Of a stretch of DNA of 64,000 bases, positions 12,000-24,024 are shown piece by piece. The position numbers and the translations under genes are program-made. Origin of the DNA: Sipunculus nudus (taxonomy: Eukaryota > Annelida > Sipuncula > Golfingiida > Sipunculidae). How positions within the stretch are numbered: position 1 is the first letter of the stretch; the number at the start of each line of letters is the position of its first letter. The notes below the pieces were generated by a model that searched no databases, was not told the DNA's origin, and saw nothing but the letters and a program-made list of their open reading frames with translations. The stretch spans positions 90,852,723 to 90,916,722 of the forward strand of contig CM049309.1 in the NCBI GenBank assembly GCA_026874595.1. Direction: 5' to 3'.

Positions 12000-13088
12000 T
12001 TGTGTGTACACGTTAAGTATTTATTGACGGCAAGAGCTCTGGTAGCCTCGACCTCGGGTTCCCATAGGAACATCCAGCGACCGCGGGCGGCCCATCAGCT
12101 GGAGACGTGGAATGGCATCCGGAAGCGATCATGTCACCAGACGCCGCTCATTTAAGGTGTTCTTGGTATTACAGAGCTTCTGGTACCAGAACAATCCGAG
12201 AAGTTTTAGGTGAATGACTGAGGACAAAGGGCATTTTTATAGCGTCGATTAACGCCATGTGCGTGGTCGTGAAGGCATTGTTGTTAACACTTTTTTATAC
12301 AGTTACGAGAAGAGGTCAGTGCACTTTTCGTCTGTTTGAAAAAAAAAACTGCGATGACGTCAGCATGACGTCTGCCTTTCATACTATATATTAGCACAGT
12401 GAAGAACAGTGGAGAACCCGGGCGACGTCACATGGCAGACATGTTCAATTACAGCAGTATTTAAACTGCTCATTAACAAACTGTTAATTCCTGCACAGAC
12501 TACTTCTGCAGTACCCGTACGTACTCCGGCACATGTAAATATTTACTATAACCACGTGACTGGAACTAAGTATAGCCACAACGTCTTGTGATAGAACACT
12601 TTCACTTTCCTGTACTTGACATTTCCATGGATTAAATATTGTGCAATAGTCTGCGCAAGCTCGATGGTAGGGGTAGGTACAGATATGGTTTCAGACTGAA
12701 GCAGAGCTCGCATTTTTACACAACTGCATTCTGTTCAAGTATAGATGGTATTCTATTACGCTTATAACAACATTATGTAACTTCAATCCTTAAATCATCA
12801 CCTGTGTGCATATAATCGCATCATGAAGGAATCGGTACAGAGAATGAATGTCATTCTGATAGACTTCATAACGTCTAAAGCCCCTACATACCTTTACCTT
12901 GTATTTCCTTGGCAGCCTAATGTTGCCGTTGTTTATGGATTTATTCCATTTATTTAAAATTCGAAAATGGACAAGGCTTTAAACATGATTCTTGTCGATG
13001 GCCTTACTAGTCACAATATGTATCTAATATCTAATCTGCAATAAGTTCATACACACGATTTAAGATACGTAAATGAATATACGTATAG

Positions 13089-13124
<36 letters not shown>

Positions 13125-13132
13125 TTAAAATG

Positions 13133-13174
<42 letters not shown>

Positions 13175-13380
13175 CTAGCATCCATGCATATAGAGCACAC
13201 ATATTTTATTGTATGGAAGCATGTGTATACCTCGAGGGATTGATACGAGGGTCGTTATTTCTTAATTAAAGCTACTGTTAGGAGTTGTTACGTTGAATTG
13301 TTTACAGATCGGCCTTTGCATTTCGTTATTTTATTTCTGTGGGGGATGGATCTGCAAATTCACATATGTAAATAAACATG
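12000..13380 (+). other. DIRAS 3' UTR and downstream DNA
   Basis: No second gene is seen. Candidate polyadenylation signals are ATTAAA at about 12632 and AATAAA at about 13371; which is used cannot be told from sequence. The downstream (GA)n and (TA)n tracts would lie inside a long 3' UTR if the distal site is used. Confidence 0.35.
13091..13172. repeat. (GA)n and (TA)n microsatellites
   Basis: A (GA)n run at about 13091-13121 is followed 15 bp later by a (TA)n run at about 13136-13172. Confidence 0.95.
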
Positions 13381-13399
13381 TTGGAGCACTCTACTCGAA

Positions 13400-13587
13400 G
13401 TTTGTGTCATAATGTTTTTAACACACCCCCGCCACCAAGCAACGACATTTTTTAGACAAATCTTATGCTTGACGGGGGTATTGGGGACCCCCACCCCACT
13501 GCTCTCAACCAACGACATTTCTTAGGCAATTTTTATGCATGACACCCTTCGACCCCTCCCTGCGAGACAATCCTGGATCCGCGCCTG
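13400..13587 (-). mobile_element. hAT-like terminus, fragment
   Basis: Read on the minus strand the segment begins CAGGCGCGGATCCAGGATT, the kind of CAGNGGCGGATCCAG end found on many hAT-type non-autonomous elements. An internal word pair (AACGACATTTTTTAGAC and AACGACATTTCTTAGGC) shows a short duplication. The other end and a target duplication were not found, so this is a fragment. Confidence 0.35.
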
Positions 13588-15288
13588 TTTTACCTGATTT
13601 AATATGTATTATCCATCTGTAACAATGTAAATGTTTCGTATGAAAAAAAAAATTAATAAATAAATGTGGTAACATCAGCACTTGAATTATCTCCTGTTGA
13701 CCATACTTAGTATGGCGGAAAAGTAATGTAGTGGAACCGCAGTATTGGAAAATATGGACCGTGCATCATAAAATATACATTGTGATCCAAATAAATGTGC
13801 TCTTAGCTTGTGTCACTCTGTCATTTCATCAGCAACTTGGCAAACCAATTCGTGTTCAGAATTAAAATCAACCAGAACAAACTGGCATGTCCCCTAGCGC
13901 CAATTAACACGGCGGCTTTTGCCATGGTAACGGGTGCTGAATGCATATCGATTTCACTATCGTTGGTCCCCCCCGTGGCTGATCTCACTGCGGCTCCTCG
14001 GGCTGACTATCCGTTAACCTGCAGTTCGGCCTCATATCGCTCTGTGGTCTTCCAGTAATTCGTTTACACTTGATACCCGCTGCTTTATCGGTGATAGAAT
14101 ACTAGAAACGAAAACTTGGTGTCAACCTCGTCCCATATTGACTCTCCCGCAGGCATTTTACCACATGTATGCGAAGCACGTAGTTGCCAGTATGACGGAG
14201 GACGTCAAGTCATCCAGCCCACACTGATACGGCTTGAAAGAAAACTGTTAAAGTATCTGCTTTTCACCCAGATCACCTTTCAAATTTAATGAACTATTCC
14301 TTGCTTTCACTACAATTTGTCTTTTGACTAATATTCCTTCATCAGATGTAAATGCCATTGGCATTTCCCTTACTGGAAGACACATGTACATATATAAAAG
14401 AAATATAATCTTGCATCTATAGCCTGATCGGGAAATACTGAAAACTTAAATACCTATATTTTTTTAAGGCGCTCATATCCTAAGGTTTTGTTTCATAAAG
14501 CTATTTCTAGATTTTGAAAGAGGACGACAAACGGAAGAGGGGCAGACGACGGGACAGCCAGAAACGGGGAAAAACTTAATCCAGAATTAATCGACACAGA
14601 AAAAAAAATAATGCAATAATTTTAGTAATCAGTTTGATACTGTCCTTACTAAATGAATAGGAAGCGTTAGATGGAAAGAAGCATTCCACAAAGAGCAATA
14701 CGGATTTTACTTCACCCAACAAGACCCCAAATATTACAAAATAATGAATAGTTATGCTGGAAATTTTTTTAAATTTTTACATGCTCCTAAATGTTCAAAA
14801 CATACAGTGTGTCCCATTCATAACATTTCAATACGCCCAATAGCCGTCAATGTGTTTAAGAAGAAAAATACTTCAAATGAACATCTTCTCAGACAAAATT
14901 TGGCATTTTATCAGCTGACGAAAAAATAAATCCTGTACTCCAGCTTTATAACAAGTTGTACCCAGTAAATAATGTGCGGTGGAGAAACGAACAACATATG
15001 TCATACTATCGCCGATCTGGATCAAAAACATTTGTATGTATACTTGAATTCACTATTTTTATTCATATATTTATATGTGTTGTCTTACTGATCCAAACCA
15101 TATCTTAAATATACAAGGACTATCTAGGAGGAATATATGAGGCTATATAAATTTATTTTGATATATAGGGAAAGGAGAGAAATAAAATGAGGCAGAAGAA
15201 AACGGGAGATCATATAATATGAATTTACGAGAAGATAAGTGACTTGATAGTAAGGGCCATGAGAAGGATGTCCCAAGGTTATTTCATC

Positions 15289-15378
15289 AAATAAACATCA
15301 TCAGAGGAGGTGAACAAAGCCTGGTAGTTGTGTAAATAAACATCATCAGAGGAGGTGAACAAAGCCTGGTGGTTGTGG
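15289..15378. repeat. 45-bp tandem duplication
   Basis: Two adjacent copies (15289-15333 and 15334-15378) of a segment starting AAATAAACATCATCAGAGG, nearly identical over the whole length (two differences noticed, near the 3' end). Confidence 0.9.
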
Positions 15379-16472
15379 TGGTGAACATGTTATTAAAATA
15401 TTTCAAAGTACAGAAATCTAGAAGACACGCAAAAGCAAAATTAAGAAGTCTTGATAAGACCTCAGAGATTTGCTGTGATCTTATACCTGCGAAGTGCAGG
15501 TAATTACTTCCCGTGTGAATAAAAACACTGAATTGCGAAAGCCTTGATAATTAACTCCGGTGTTAGCATTCATTTCCGCTTCATTCAGTACTAAGCACCA
15601 CCTATAGGGACTATGGCCCTATATTTCTATGAGAGGTTTAAATTAAGGAAAAACGACCTGGAATCTGGGAGGCGTACAAAAATACAAATGGTATAACTGG
15701 GAGTTTCATGGATAAGGGAATAAGATTGAAGATTAGTATTTGATGCAGTAAATCAATGTTTCACCAAAAAGGACACAAGATAAAATGGGCACTAGGAAGG
15801 AAGACGCGTTACTCTTCTTGTAATGAGAGTTGAGACAATTACAAACACTAAAAGCAAAGAAGGAAGGAGGGGTAAAAAAGATGGACAACCTTTGGAAAAG
15901 ATGGTTTCTGATCAAATGGAGCTTTTAAAGATCAATGGAGAATTGTCACAGTTGAAAGTTTAGAACTTGACACACAAAAAGTAAATAACAATAAGAGCTC
16001 AGAAGGCAGGGGATTATAAAGATTATAAATGACCAGAGTTAAAGATGACTGGTTAAAGACCAGCTCATTAAAGATCAACAATATAATCTGTCAATATTTT
16101 CCTTGGTGTTAGGGCAAACAGAATACAAATGTGGAGGGAGTTCGTTTGGAATAAGAAACATGAGCGGATAAAAACCAGGGAATTAAAGAACATGGACATA
16201 TGACATCGAATAAACGAGAATAGTTTTAAGGATGAAGGTATGAAAAGTCAACAGGGAAAATGACGGACTGAAGGTGATAGACACATGGACAAAGTTAACA
16301 GGACAGAGGATCATTACCAAGCTAATTTGTTTACATCTAGATAGGCGGAGATCAGGCAATATGCAAGTACTTTTATAAACGTTTGTCCTCAGTTAAAATG
16401 TATGAATATTTTAATTACTTATTTTCTTATATTTCGATGAACAATTAAAAGGCAATAAAAATGAAGTACAAT

Positions 16473-16538
16473 GAAACCTGTGTACTAAGACCATCCGCGG
16501 GACTGACCAAAAGTGGTCTTAATTCACGGGTGGTTTTT
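16473..16538. repeat. Short dispersed inverted repeat (AAGACCA...TGGTCTT)
   Basis: The order AAACCTGTGTACTAAGACCA, GGGACTGACCAAAAGTGGTC and GGGTGGTTTTT resembles a small non-coding repeat recurrent in invertebrate genomes, in which AAGACCAC and GTGGTCTT blocks are inverted. The identification rests on resemblance only. Confidence 0.35.
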
Positions 16539-18308
16539 CAGATATGTTCCACTATATATTACACAACATGTTTGCTGCTGATATATGTATTAATTGTGAA
16601 AACGGTACAGCATTTGTCACATAAGGAGATGATTTAGTTTTTACTTTTGTTCCAATATAATGGTCTATATAATGATGTCAATACATCATCTGGCAAATAA
16701 TTCAAGATAAAGCAGTAACAACCTTCAGATTGTGTTTGTGAGTGAGAGTTCGATTTATGTCAATCATTCTCGTGTAGTTAGCAAGTATGGCAGCTGCCAT
16801 GCACGAGCCGGGCTGTGATAATTATCCCTGGCAGTGGAGAGCTCATCAGATGTGTGAGGGAAAATTGGTTCCGCCTTGAGCCTGAATGACGACACCAGAA
16901 GCTGGCAGGTAAATGAACTGGGCGTGGACAATAATAAGTATTAATGTGACCAGTCATCTGAATTAAAGCCAGGGTTCGGGCAATTACTAGACATATCCAA
17001 GAGCTCTAGTAATAGGGGTCACCTGTTCACAGTTTGGTACAAAAAGGGATTGTGCTGAGTTTCCTGGTAGTGTTCCATCCTTGATGACAGGCGACAAGGT
17101 AACAAGATACGGCATGCAGTACACATGCACCCAAATTATACTTACATTCATTGAAAAAGGCTGTATTCCCCCTTAAATAAATGTAAAATATCGCACTTTA
17201 TTAAAGTTTCTTGGCCAATGTATATATAGTCCGACAACAGTACTACAGTTCTTACAGATATTGTAATGGCACCTCATATTTTGACTCCAAATGTTAGGAC
17301 AATATGTGTATTTATTGCAAAAACATCTCGTGCAAGCTTGCTTTTCAGCTTTTATTCCTATGATGTTGAAACTTTTGCAACTATATCCGCAACGGTCATG
17401 TGAATTCCTTCATTTACCCATACAGAGATTATGAATTTTGGTCACTGTAATAATTATCAATTGACAAATAATGGTACAAATGCATAACTTCTGAACATGT
17501 AGGTGGCGCCACCGAATCAGGCACACGGCTTGCATTTAACAAGATTCAGACATGTAAAGACTCCTAAAATTCATTTACCAAAAAAATCAAGGGGGCTACC
17601 GGGGGACAAGTTTTAGGGATTAAGTCATAACTTTTAACATTCTGTAATAAAAGTCATAGTTTTTCTATACACAGTTTAATTAATAATCTTTAAATTATGC
17701 ATTTCATACAAAGAGAACATTTATGTGTGAGACTCATCAGTTGCCTCATTTAATGGTTATAAATGTTAGCCTTCATTGGAATTTATTGTTAAATTATTGT
17801 TATTGGGAATGATTTAAATCAGAGCAATTCAAATAAACAATTTTAACCCTTCGCATCAGAACTTTTTATTTTTATTTTATTCTTTCAGGAAGGCAAAATA
17901 ACACAATTTTGATTAGGTTTCCTTTGATATGAAATGCTTTTACCTATTTAGCAAAACGATTCTGTTTTTTATCATGATCCTTGATCATATGACATTGTTA
18001 TCGAAACACACAAAAAAGGAAAAAAAATCGCCAGCTCGCACTGATTTCTGACAAAAATGTGTCTGAGAAACATACTTTTATTGTTCTATTTTATTGGCCT
18101 TAACAGAAAAAAATTATACTGTATTTTGCGAAAATATATTATTGCGTAACATGTGGTGGGATCTCTGTCCGTACTCCCATTGTTCACATAATATCGGCAA
18201 AAAAATCTGTTTTACAACATAAAAATGTCTGTACTATTCCTGCATGGTCCGTCAGTTATCTACCACTTTAGGCTTTAACAAGCTGATATCTATGATTGAA
18301 CCAGTTTT

Positions 18309-18427
<119 letters not shown>

Positions 18428-19127
18428 GTGCTTTATTTTCAACCTATACGGCACACTTGTTTCCATTAACACTTTTATAAATGAAACAAGACCAGCTGCC
18501 TACATACTGCACGATTCCTATTCGAAATCAGCACTGCATGGATGTTGTCGGTATCACTGTCATATATCATAGAACATATCTTAACTCAGCATTAGTTTGC
18601 TTCTAGATCTTCCTGTCCACAAAATTATCTCGAAACAAAAAAAAAACCTCTTTTTAATATCTTGTACATGCAAACACAAATCCTCGGATAACTACAAATG
18701 TAATCAGTTATATTGGAAACATTTAATTGTTTTTGACATTTCCTTTTCCCTTAAATCTAAGACAAAACAACAAGCAAACACGGGTGATCACATGACCACC
18801 ACATGACCTCTTTGGATGAACCAAAAACAGGAGGGAAAGGTTTTTAGGTGATAAGACACAATGCTATTTTATCGGATCTGTGATGAGTTCCGCGACGGAA
18901 CATTTAAAATTATGATTAGACAGAGCTTCAATTGAACGCATTCATCTGACACCTTTATAATGCTACCGGAAACCCAGTTTTAGGGTGCAGTCGTTATTCA
19001 AAACAGAGATCAGGGCGTGTGGTGAAACAATAATTTCATTATATATTTTCAAAAAGTAAGTTACCAAAAATAATCTTTGTTTAAAGGAAGTGGAGTATAC
19101 CTGCGTGTGAGGGTATGTGTGTGAAAT

Positions 19128-20005
19128 TGTTACGGAACCTAATATCAACAGATAACGTAGTCGTGACGAACATACATTTGGCAATGGAGATTAAAAAAAT
19201 CAGATTCTATAACACAAGGCAGCATGAAATGTCTAGGGGAATGAATAAAGAAGTCATTGTTTTTTTTTTTTTTTTAACAAAAAATTATAATTTATTCTTA
19301 AAACAATCCTAACATTACAATACACTAAATCAATACAATTATACAGTATAACACCAGTTCAACAGTAAATCAATATATAAATAAAGGGTACAGTACCTGG
19401 ATACCACCACTGTCACGGCGACAAAAAGTCCTTTAAAGCAAATAATCCAGATGAACAGTTCACATAAATCTTCTCAGAGAATAACAGTCCAGTCAAATCA
19501 CCAAATCAATTTGTTGTAATCCAAAAGTGAAGTTCTGATAATGATCCCAAAGGCAAACTGAAGACTAATTAAAATCCGTTACAAAATCGAAGAAAAGCTA
19601 TAAATGCCGCAATAATAGGAAAAGGTCCACAAACTTACTGACACTCTTCTGTGTCCGCTGGAATATATCTCTCCTCTCTCCCGGCTCTAAAACACAGCCC
19701 CTTATTTATTACTTTTCACCTTAGGCCGTGAACTTTTTCATATACCCAACAATCCAAAGAACCCAATAATACACACTTACAGGAAACATCGAGAACAACG
19801 AACGCTGTGTTTCTACATATCAGGGTTCACACGTGGGCCGGCCCGGCTTGGCCAGGCGAGAAAGCCCCCAGACTAGCATGACCGCTGTACCCACACGTCA
19901 GACCACACGCGTGGGCCGGGCTATGCCGCCATAGAAACGGACAATGCTAGCGCTGCACATACACATGTAAGACTGCTGCATACAATAAAAGAGACATCTG
20001 TAACA
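19128..20005 (-). repeat. LTR in reverse orientation (878 bp)
   Basis: Its reverse complement begins TGTTACAGATG and ends GGTTCCGTAACA, giving the TGTTAC/GTAACA ends of an LTR. It aligns along its length with the forward LTR at 22111-22888, for example in the GGGGCTGTGTTTTAGAGCC, TACCTGGATACCA (reverse) and AGAAGTCATTG blocks, though with many differences and a roughly 100-bp length difference. The forward partner carries TGTTACAGGTG at the equivalent end. Confidence 0.85.
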
Positions 20006-20045
20006 CTCCCCCTCCTGTAAGAAAAAAGAAAATTTTCTAAAAAAA
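20006..20045 (-). other. Reversed polypurine tract and short internal stub
   Basis: Just inside the inverted LTR lies CTCCCCCTCCTGTAAG, the reverse complement of the CTTACAGGAGGGGGA polypurine tract found before the forward LTR. It is followed by about 20 bp of matching internal sequence and then homology stops. This shows that the left arm is the 3' end of an element facing left and places the rearrangement junction near 20045. Confidence 0.75.
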
Positions 20046-20046
20046 A

Positions 20047-20433
20047 CTGGATTCCGTCCAGTCAGACCAAGGGTCTAATTTCATGTCTGGCTTATTCCAA
20101 CAAGTTATGCTTGAGCTAGGTATAAAACAGTACAGCTCTTCGCCATACCATCCTGAAAGTCAGGGCGCCCTCGAGCGTTTTCACCAGACAATAAAAAACA
20201 TGATCAGGACTTATTGCTATGACACACAGAAAGACTGGGACGAAAGAATCCACCCATTGCTGTTAGCTGTCAGAGAATCCTTTCAGGAGTCCTTGGGTTT
20301 CTGTCCCTCTGAACTAATTTTCGAACATGGACCTCGAACGGAACTTCCATTGAAACTGCTTAAAGAAAAACTCTTGTGTGAAAATCCCGATTCTTTTAGT
20401 TTACTGCAGTATCTCTCAGACCTTCGCACTTAA
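20047..20433 (+). pseudogene. Truncated retrotransposon integrase (C-terminal half of core plus tail)
   Basis: The open frame enters from the breakpoint without a start codon. SDQGSNF carries the second catalytic Asp, and YHPESQGALERFH carries the Glu. Exactly 35 residues separate them, as expected for a DD35E integrase core. The zinc-binding HHCC region and first Asp are absent. The downstream LLLAVRESFQESLGFCPSEL segment is the usual post-core block of gypsy integrases. The frame ends at a stop just after 20430 and is followed by 200 bp of degenerate sequence leading to the RT frame. Confidence 0.9.
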
Positions 20434-20643
20434 TTACACAATGCTTGTGAAATTGAAAAGTCAAATCTAAAATCTGCACAAAGTAAAATGAAAACAAAGA
20501 ATGACAAGCACACTGTAAGTAGGACATTTGAGCCTGTTTCTGTAAATTGTGTAAAAACACTGACCCTGACCCAGTTAAAGTAGATACTGATGTAGTGTGA
20601 TGTAGACATTCAGTTTGGTAGAGTACCATTAAAAAACTCAGAC

Positions 20644-21985
20644 GTGCTTAAACATCTGGATGCCAAACTGTCACACCTTACCGCACCACAACAACAAGAC
20701 CCTAATAACCTGCTGCGGAATTATGAACATTTGTTAAGTGACATTCCAACGCGAACTAACATGTTGTGCCATGACGTCGATGTTTGCGGGGAAAGCGCAG
20801 TCAAGCAACTTCCATATAGACTGAATCCAGAAAAGCAAAAGATTCAATATTTGCTGACCAATAATTTTATTGAACCTAGTAACAGTAACTGGAGTTCATC
20901 ATGTATTCTTGTGCCAAAACCTAATGGAAGTTACCGTATGTGCACAGATTATCGAAAACTGAACTCTGTCACCAAGACTGACTCGTTCCCGATCCCGAGG
21001 ATCGATGATTGTATTGATAGAGTCGGTAGCTCCAGATATGTCGCCAAGTTTGACTTGCTAAAAGGATTCTGGCAAGTTGCGCTGACAGATCGAGCGAAAT
21101 AAGTGTCCGCATTAGTGACGCCGTAAGGACTGTGCCAGTATAAAGTTATGCCGCTTGGCATGAAGAACTCGCCAGCCACGTTCCAGCGCCTCATCCATAT
21201 GGTTGTCAAGGACATTCTGGGCTGCGACGCATATATTGATGACCTTATCGTGTACAGCGACACCTGGGAGAAACATCTGCAAATTCTTCGCGACCTCTTC
21301 GAAAGACTCAGTGAAGCACGTCTGACCATCAACATAGTAAAATCTGAGTTTTTTCATGCACAAGTAACATTTTTGGGTCATATTGTAGGGCAGGGTCACG
21401 TAAAACCTGTTGATGCTAAAATAAGTGCTACTTCTGCATTCCTAGACCAGAGAACAAAAAGCAAATAATGCCTTTTCTTGGTATGGTTGGGTACTACATA
21501 GAGTTTTGCTGCTGTAGCTGAACCTTTGAAAATGCATTTCAGAATTTGAAAGCAATTTTGCAAAGTTCACCAGTTTTAGCAGCTCCAGACTTTTCTGTAC
21601 CTTTTAAGTTAGCTGTGGATGCTAGTGAAACTGCTGCTGGTGCTGTGTTGTTACAAGAAGGCAATGATGGCATAGATCATCCAATTTGTTATTTCTCAAG
21701 AAAGTTTAATGCAAACCAGAAAAACTACTCCACTATTGAAAAAGAATGTTTGGCTTTGATTTGGCGTTGCAACATTTTGAAGTTTATGTTACTTCATCAT
21801 TCAGGCCTATCATTGTCTTCAGCGATCACAATCCCCTCGCGTTCATGAACAAGTTGAAGTGTAAAAATCAAAGATTGTTGAGATGGAGTTTGTTCTTACA
21901 GGATTACAATCTTGATATCATACACATTAAAGGAAAGACAATGTACTTGCTGATTGCTTATCGCGATGTTTATGAAATGTTGTAA
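20644..21985 (+). pseudogene. Decayed gypsy reverse transcriptase-RNase H
   Basis: The RT frame reads from 20644 to 21468 with two in-frame stops (21100-21102 and about 21133). Fingers and palm motifs are clear: WSSSCILVPKPNGSYRMCTD, RYVAKFDLLKGFWQV (motif A Asp), MPLGMKNSPATFQ, YIDDLIVYS (catalytic YxDD) and FLGHIVGQG. A frameshift region (21469-21545) follows. RNase H resumes in other frames: KLAVDASETAAGAVL has the first Asp, NYSTIEKECLALI the Glu and VFSDHNPLAF the next Asp, with another frameshift near 21750-21848. The tail after HIKGK is altered and no further integrase follows, consistent with integrase being encoded upstream. Non-functional copy. Confidence 0.93.
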
Positions 21986-22090
21986 ACAGGATGTTTATGT
22001 AATGTTGTAAATAAGATGATTTTGAGATGTTGTAAAAATTTAGTGATTGTGATCGCAAAAAGAAAGTTTTCTGTGAACACTTTCTTTTTT

Positions 22091-22110
22091 TTTTCTTACA
22101 GGAGGGGGAC
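22091..22110 (+). other. Polypurine tract before the forward LTR
   Basis: TTACAGGAGGGGGAC sits immediately before the LTR start TGTTACAGG. This is where plus-strand DNA synthesis is primed in LTR retrotransposons. A T-rich run precedes it. Confidence 0.75.
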
Positions 22111-22888
22111 TGTTACAGGTGCTCTTTTTATTGTGACACCCTCGCCGGGCCGTTTGTTACATTCTATGTTTAATCCGTACTGGTTGAACTCTCGTTGACA
22201 TGTTAGCCTTGGGCTTTCACGCCTGGGCGTGGGTCACGTGATGACCCTGGTTTGTGGGGATACACACGACTATGTTCTTCTAGATAATTCCTGTGTCGCG
22301 TGCTTACCGTGTATGATGTATTATTCTTCGAATGTTCTAGAGGTGGAAAATTCTCGGCTTGGGGTGAAGAGTATATAAAGGGGCTGTGTTTTAGAGCCGG
22401 GGGCAGAGAGAGCAGAGAAGTTTTCTAGCGGACGCAGAAGCGTGTGTCAGTTTCTAGGACCTTATTCGACGCGTGCGGCAATTATAGATTTATCTTCACA
22501 GTTTCCCCTGGATTTTGTGCATTTGGACTTCAGTTTACTTTCCGGATTGTTACAAGAGCTTTACACACAGCTTTATACATTTAAAGAACTTATCGTTGTG
22601 ACGGTGTTGGTATCCAGGTACTGTGCACATTATTTTCTGTGTGATTGTATTGATTTTTTGATATACCGCTGTTTTACTGTATAATTGTATTGATTTAGTG
22701 TATTGTATTGTTAGGGTTGATTTAAGAATGAATTATAGTTATTTGTTAACAAAAAACCAATGACTTCTTTATTCATGCCCCAAGACATTTCACGCTGCCT
22801 AGTGTTACAGAATCTGATTTTTTTATCTCCGTTACAGAATTTGTGTTCATCACGCATACGTGATCGGTTTATGTTAGGTTCCGTAACA
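22111..22888 (+). repeat. Forward LTR (778 bp)
   Basis: Starts TGTTACAGGTGCTC after the polypurine tract and ends GGTTCCGTAACA, with short inverted TGTTAC/GTAACA termini. It matches the reverse complement of 19128-20005. A TATA box (22372-22378) lies about one third of the way in, and the rest would carry the R and U5 regions. No gene of its own. Confidence 0.87.
22371..22380 (+). promoter_or_regulatory. LTR TATA box
   Basis: GTATATAAAG stands in a GC-richer part of the forward LTR and is followed by GGGGCTGTGTTTTAGAGCCG, conserved in the other LTR. It is the likely core promoter of the retrotransposon. The inverted LTR has the diverged equivalent TAATAAATAAGG. Confidence 0.6.
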
Positions 22889-22895
22889 CAGGATA

Positions 22896-22946
22896 CAACG
22901 TGTGACAGAATACAGCATGTGACAGAATACAGCGTGTGACAGGACA
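22896..22946. repeat. 17-bp tandem repeat beside the LTR
   Basis: Three copies of a unit close to GAATACAGCGTGTGACA directly follow the LTR end. Confidence 0.8.
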
Positions 22947-24024
22947 AATTTTAGTTATTTTACAACTGATACAAGGAAAGAATATATATTGGAAAATTAT
23001 ATTAGTAACACATAGGCTTTCCTCGGTCATTTCCACCTTCTTGTTGATATGAAGAAAGCAGAAAGTGTCAAATAAAATGCTGAGCAGTAATTATAATTTG
23101 ACAAGGATTCACATAAAACGGACAGTCTGGCAGATGAGGGTCAAGGCCATTGACCACCTGCACAAAAAGAATGTATGAGTTGTTTACTGTATAAAAATTC
23201 TAAGAAAAATAACAGTCAAATTTTGAAAAGCCAGGTCACTTGGCTGCATGACCGCGAAGCATCTAGGAGGTTGTGGTTTATATGACTGGCTCTTCTTGAG
23301 AAACCTGAGTAATCAAACAACACAGTGCACAAATGCCCAGTATATTTAAAACAGCCGACATTATAAGTGCAGAATTTAGCTTCAAATGATATTAGCTAAG
23401 AATATATGGCTCTGAAACAAAATGTTGAACATGTGTAACAAAATCATTAGGCGGCTTAAAACACGGTTGTCTTTCGGGTCACGGTGGTCAATCCATACGG
23501 CTATGGTATGTGTTTACAAACTAGGCTATAAATTCTAGCACGAAATAATTTACCATATCTATTTACTCAAAAGTTTTACAGCAAATATTCCTTGAATAAT
23601 TATTCTATCACTACAAAGAATACCGTAACACTTTCAGATAATATGTGCAAACAATATTATCCTGGCTTAATTCTACATTACTGTTTAATATGAGAATTGT
23701 AAAAACAAAAACCCGGGGGGGGGGGATCTGTCCAATCCCACCCTTTACAGCCTTCATCCCTGGTTTTACTTAGTTGTATCGCTTTCATACACTAGGCGTT
23801 TATGTTCTAAACAAACAGGTGTATTGGAACAGCGCCATGTTTATTGCTTTGACAGGCAGCTTTCACACCTAAATAGGCGTACGATGGACGATTTCCATGC
23901 TGTTCCCATGACAACATCCAACTTGGAGCCACAATCTGCCCAGTCTGCTGTATTAGAACCGAGGTGTCAACCAAGTACGCACAAGTTAGTAAAGAGGTTA
24001 TGTACTCAAATACCAGTTGAGTAT

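Larger units (their letters stand above)
19128..22888 (+). mobile_element. Rearranged Gmr1-like Ty3/gypsy retrotransposon
   Basis: The unit consists of an inverted LTR (19128-20005), a short reversed polypurine tract, a truncated integrase (20047-20433), reverse transcriptase and RNase H (20644-21985), a polypurine tract and a forward LTR (22111-22888). Integrase lying upstream of reverse transcriptase is the Ty1/copia-like domain order known in Gmr1-type gypsy elements. The RT motifs are gypsy-like. Gag, protease and the 5' part of integrase are missing. Stops and frameshifts interrupt pol, so the copy is dead. The LTR orientation shows that the left LTR came from a second copy or an inversion, with the breakpoint near 20045. 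Confidence 0.85.

Noticed and set aside
20949-21399. Antisense frames over the retrotransposon RT
   Set aside because: Shadows of the sense RT coding sequence, with no family motifs.
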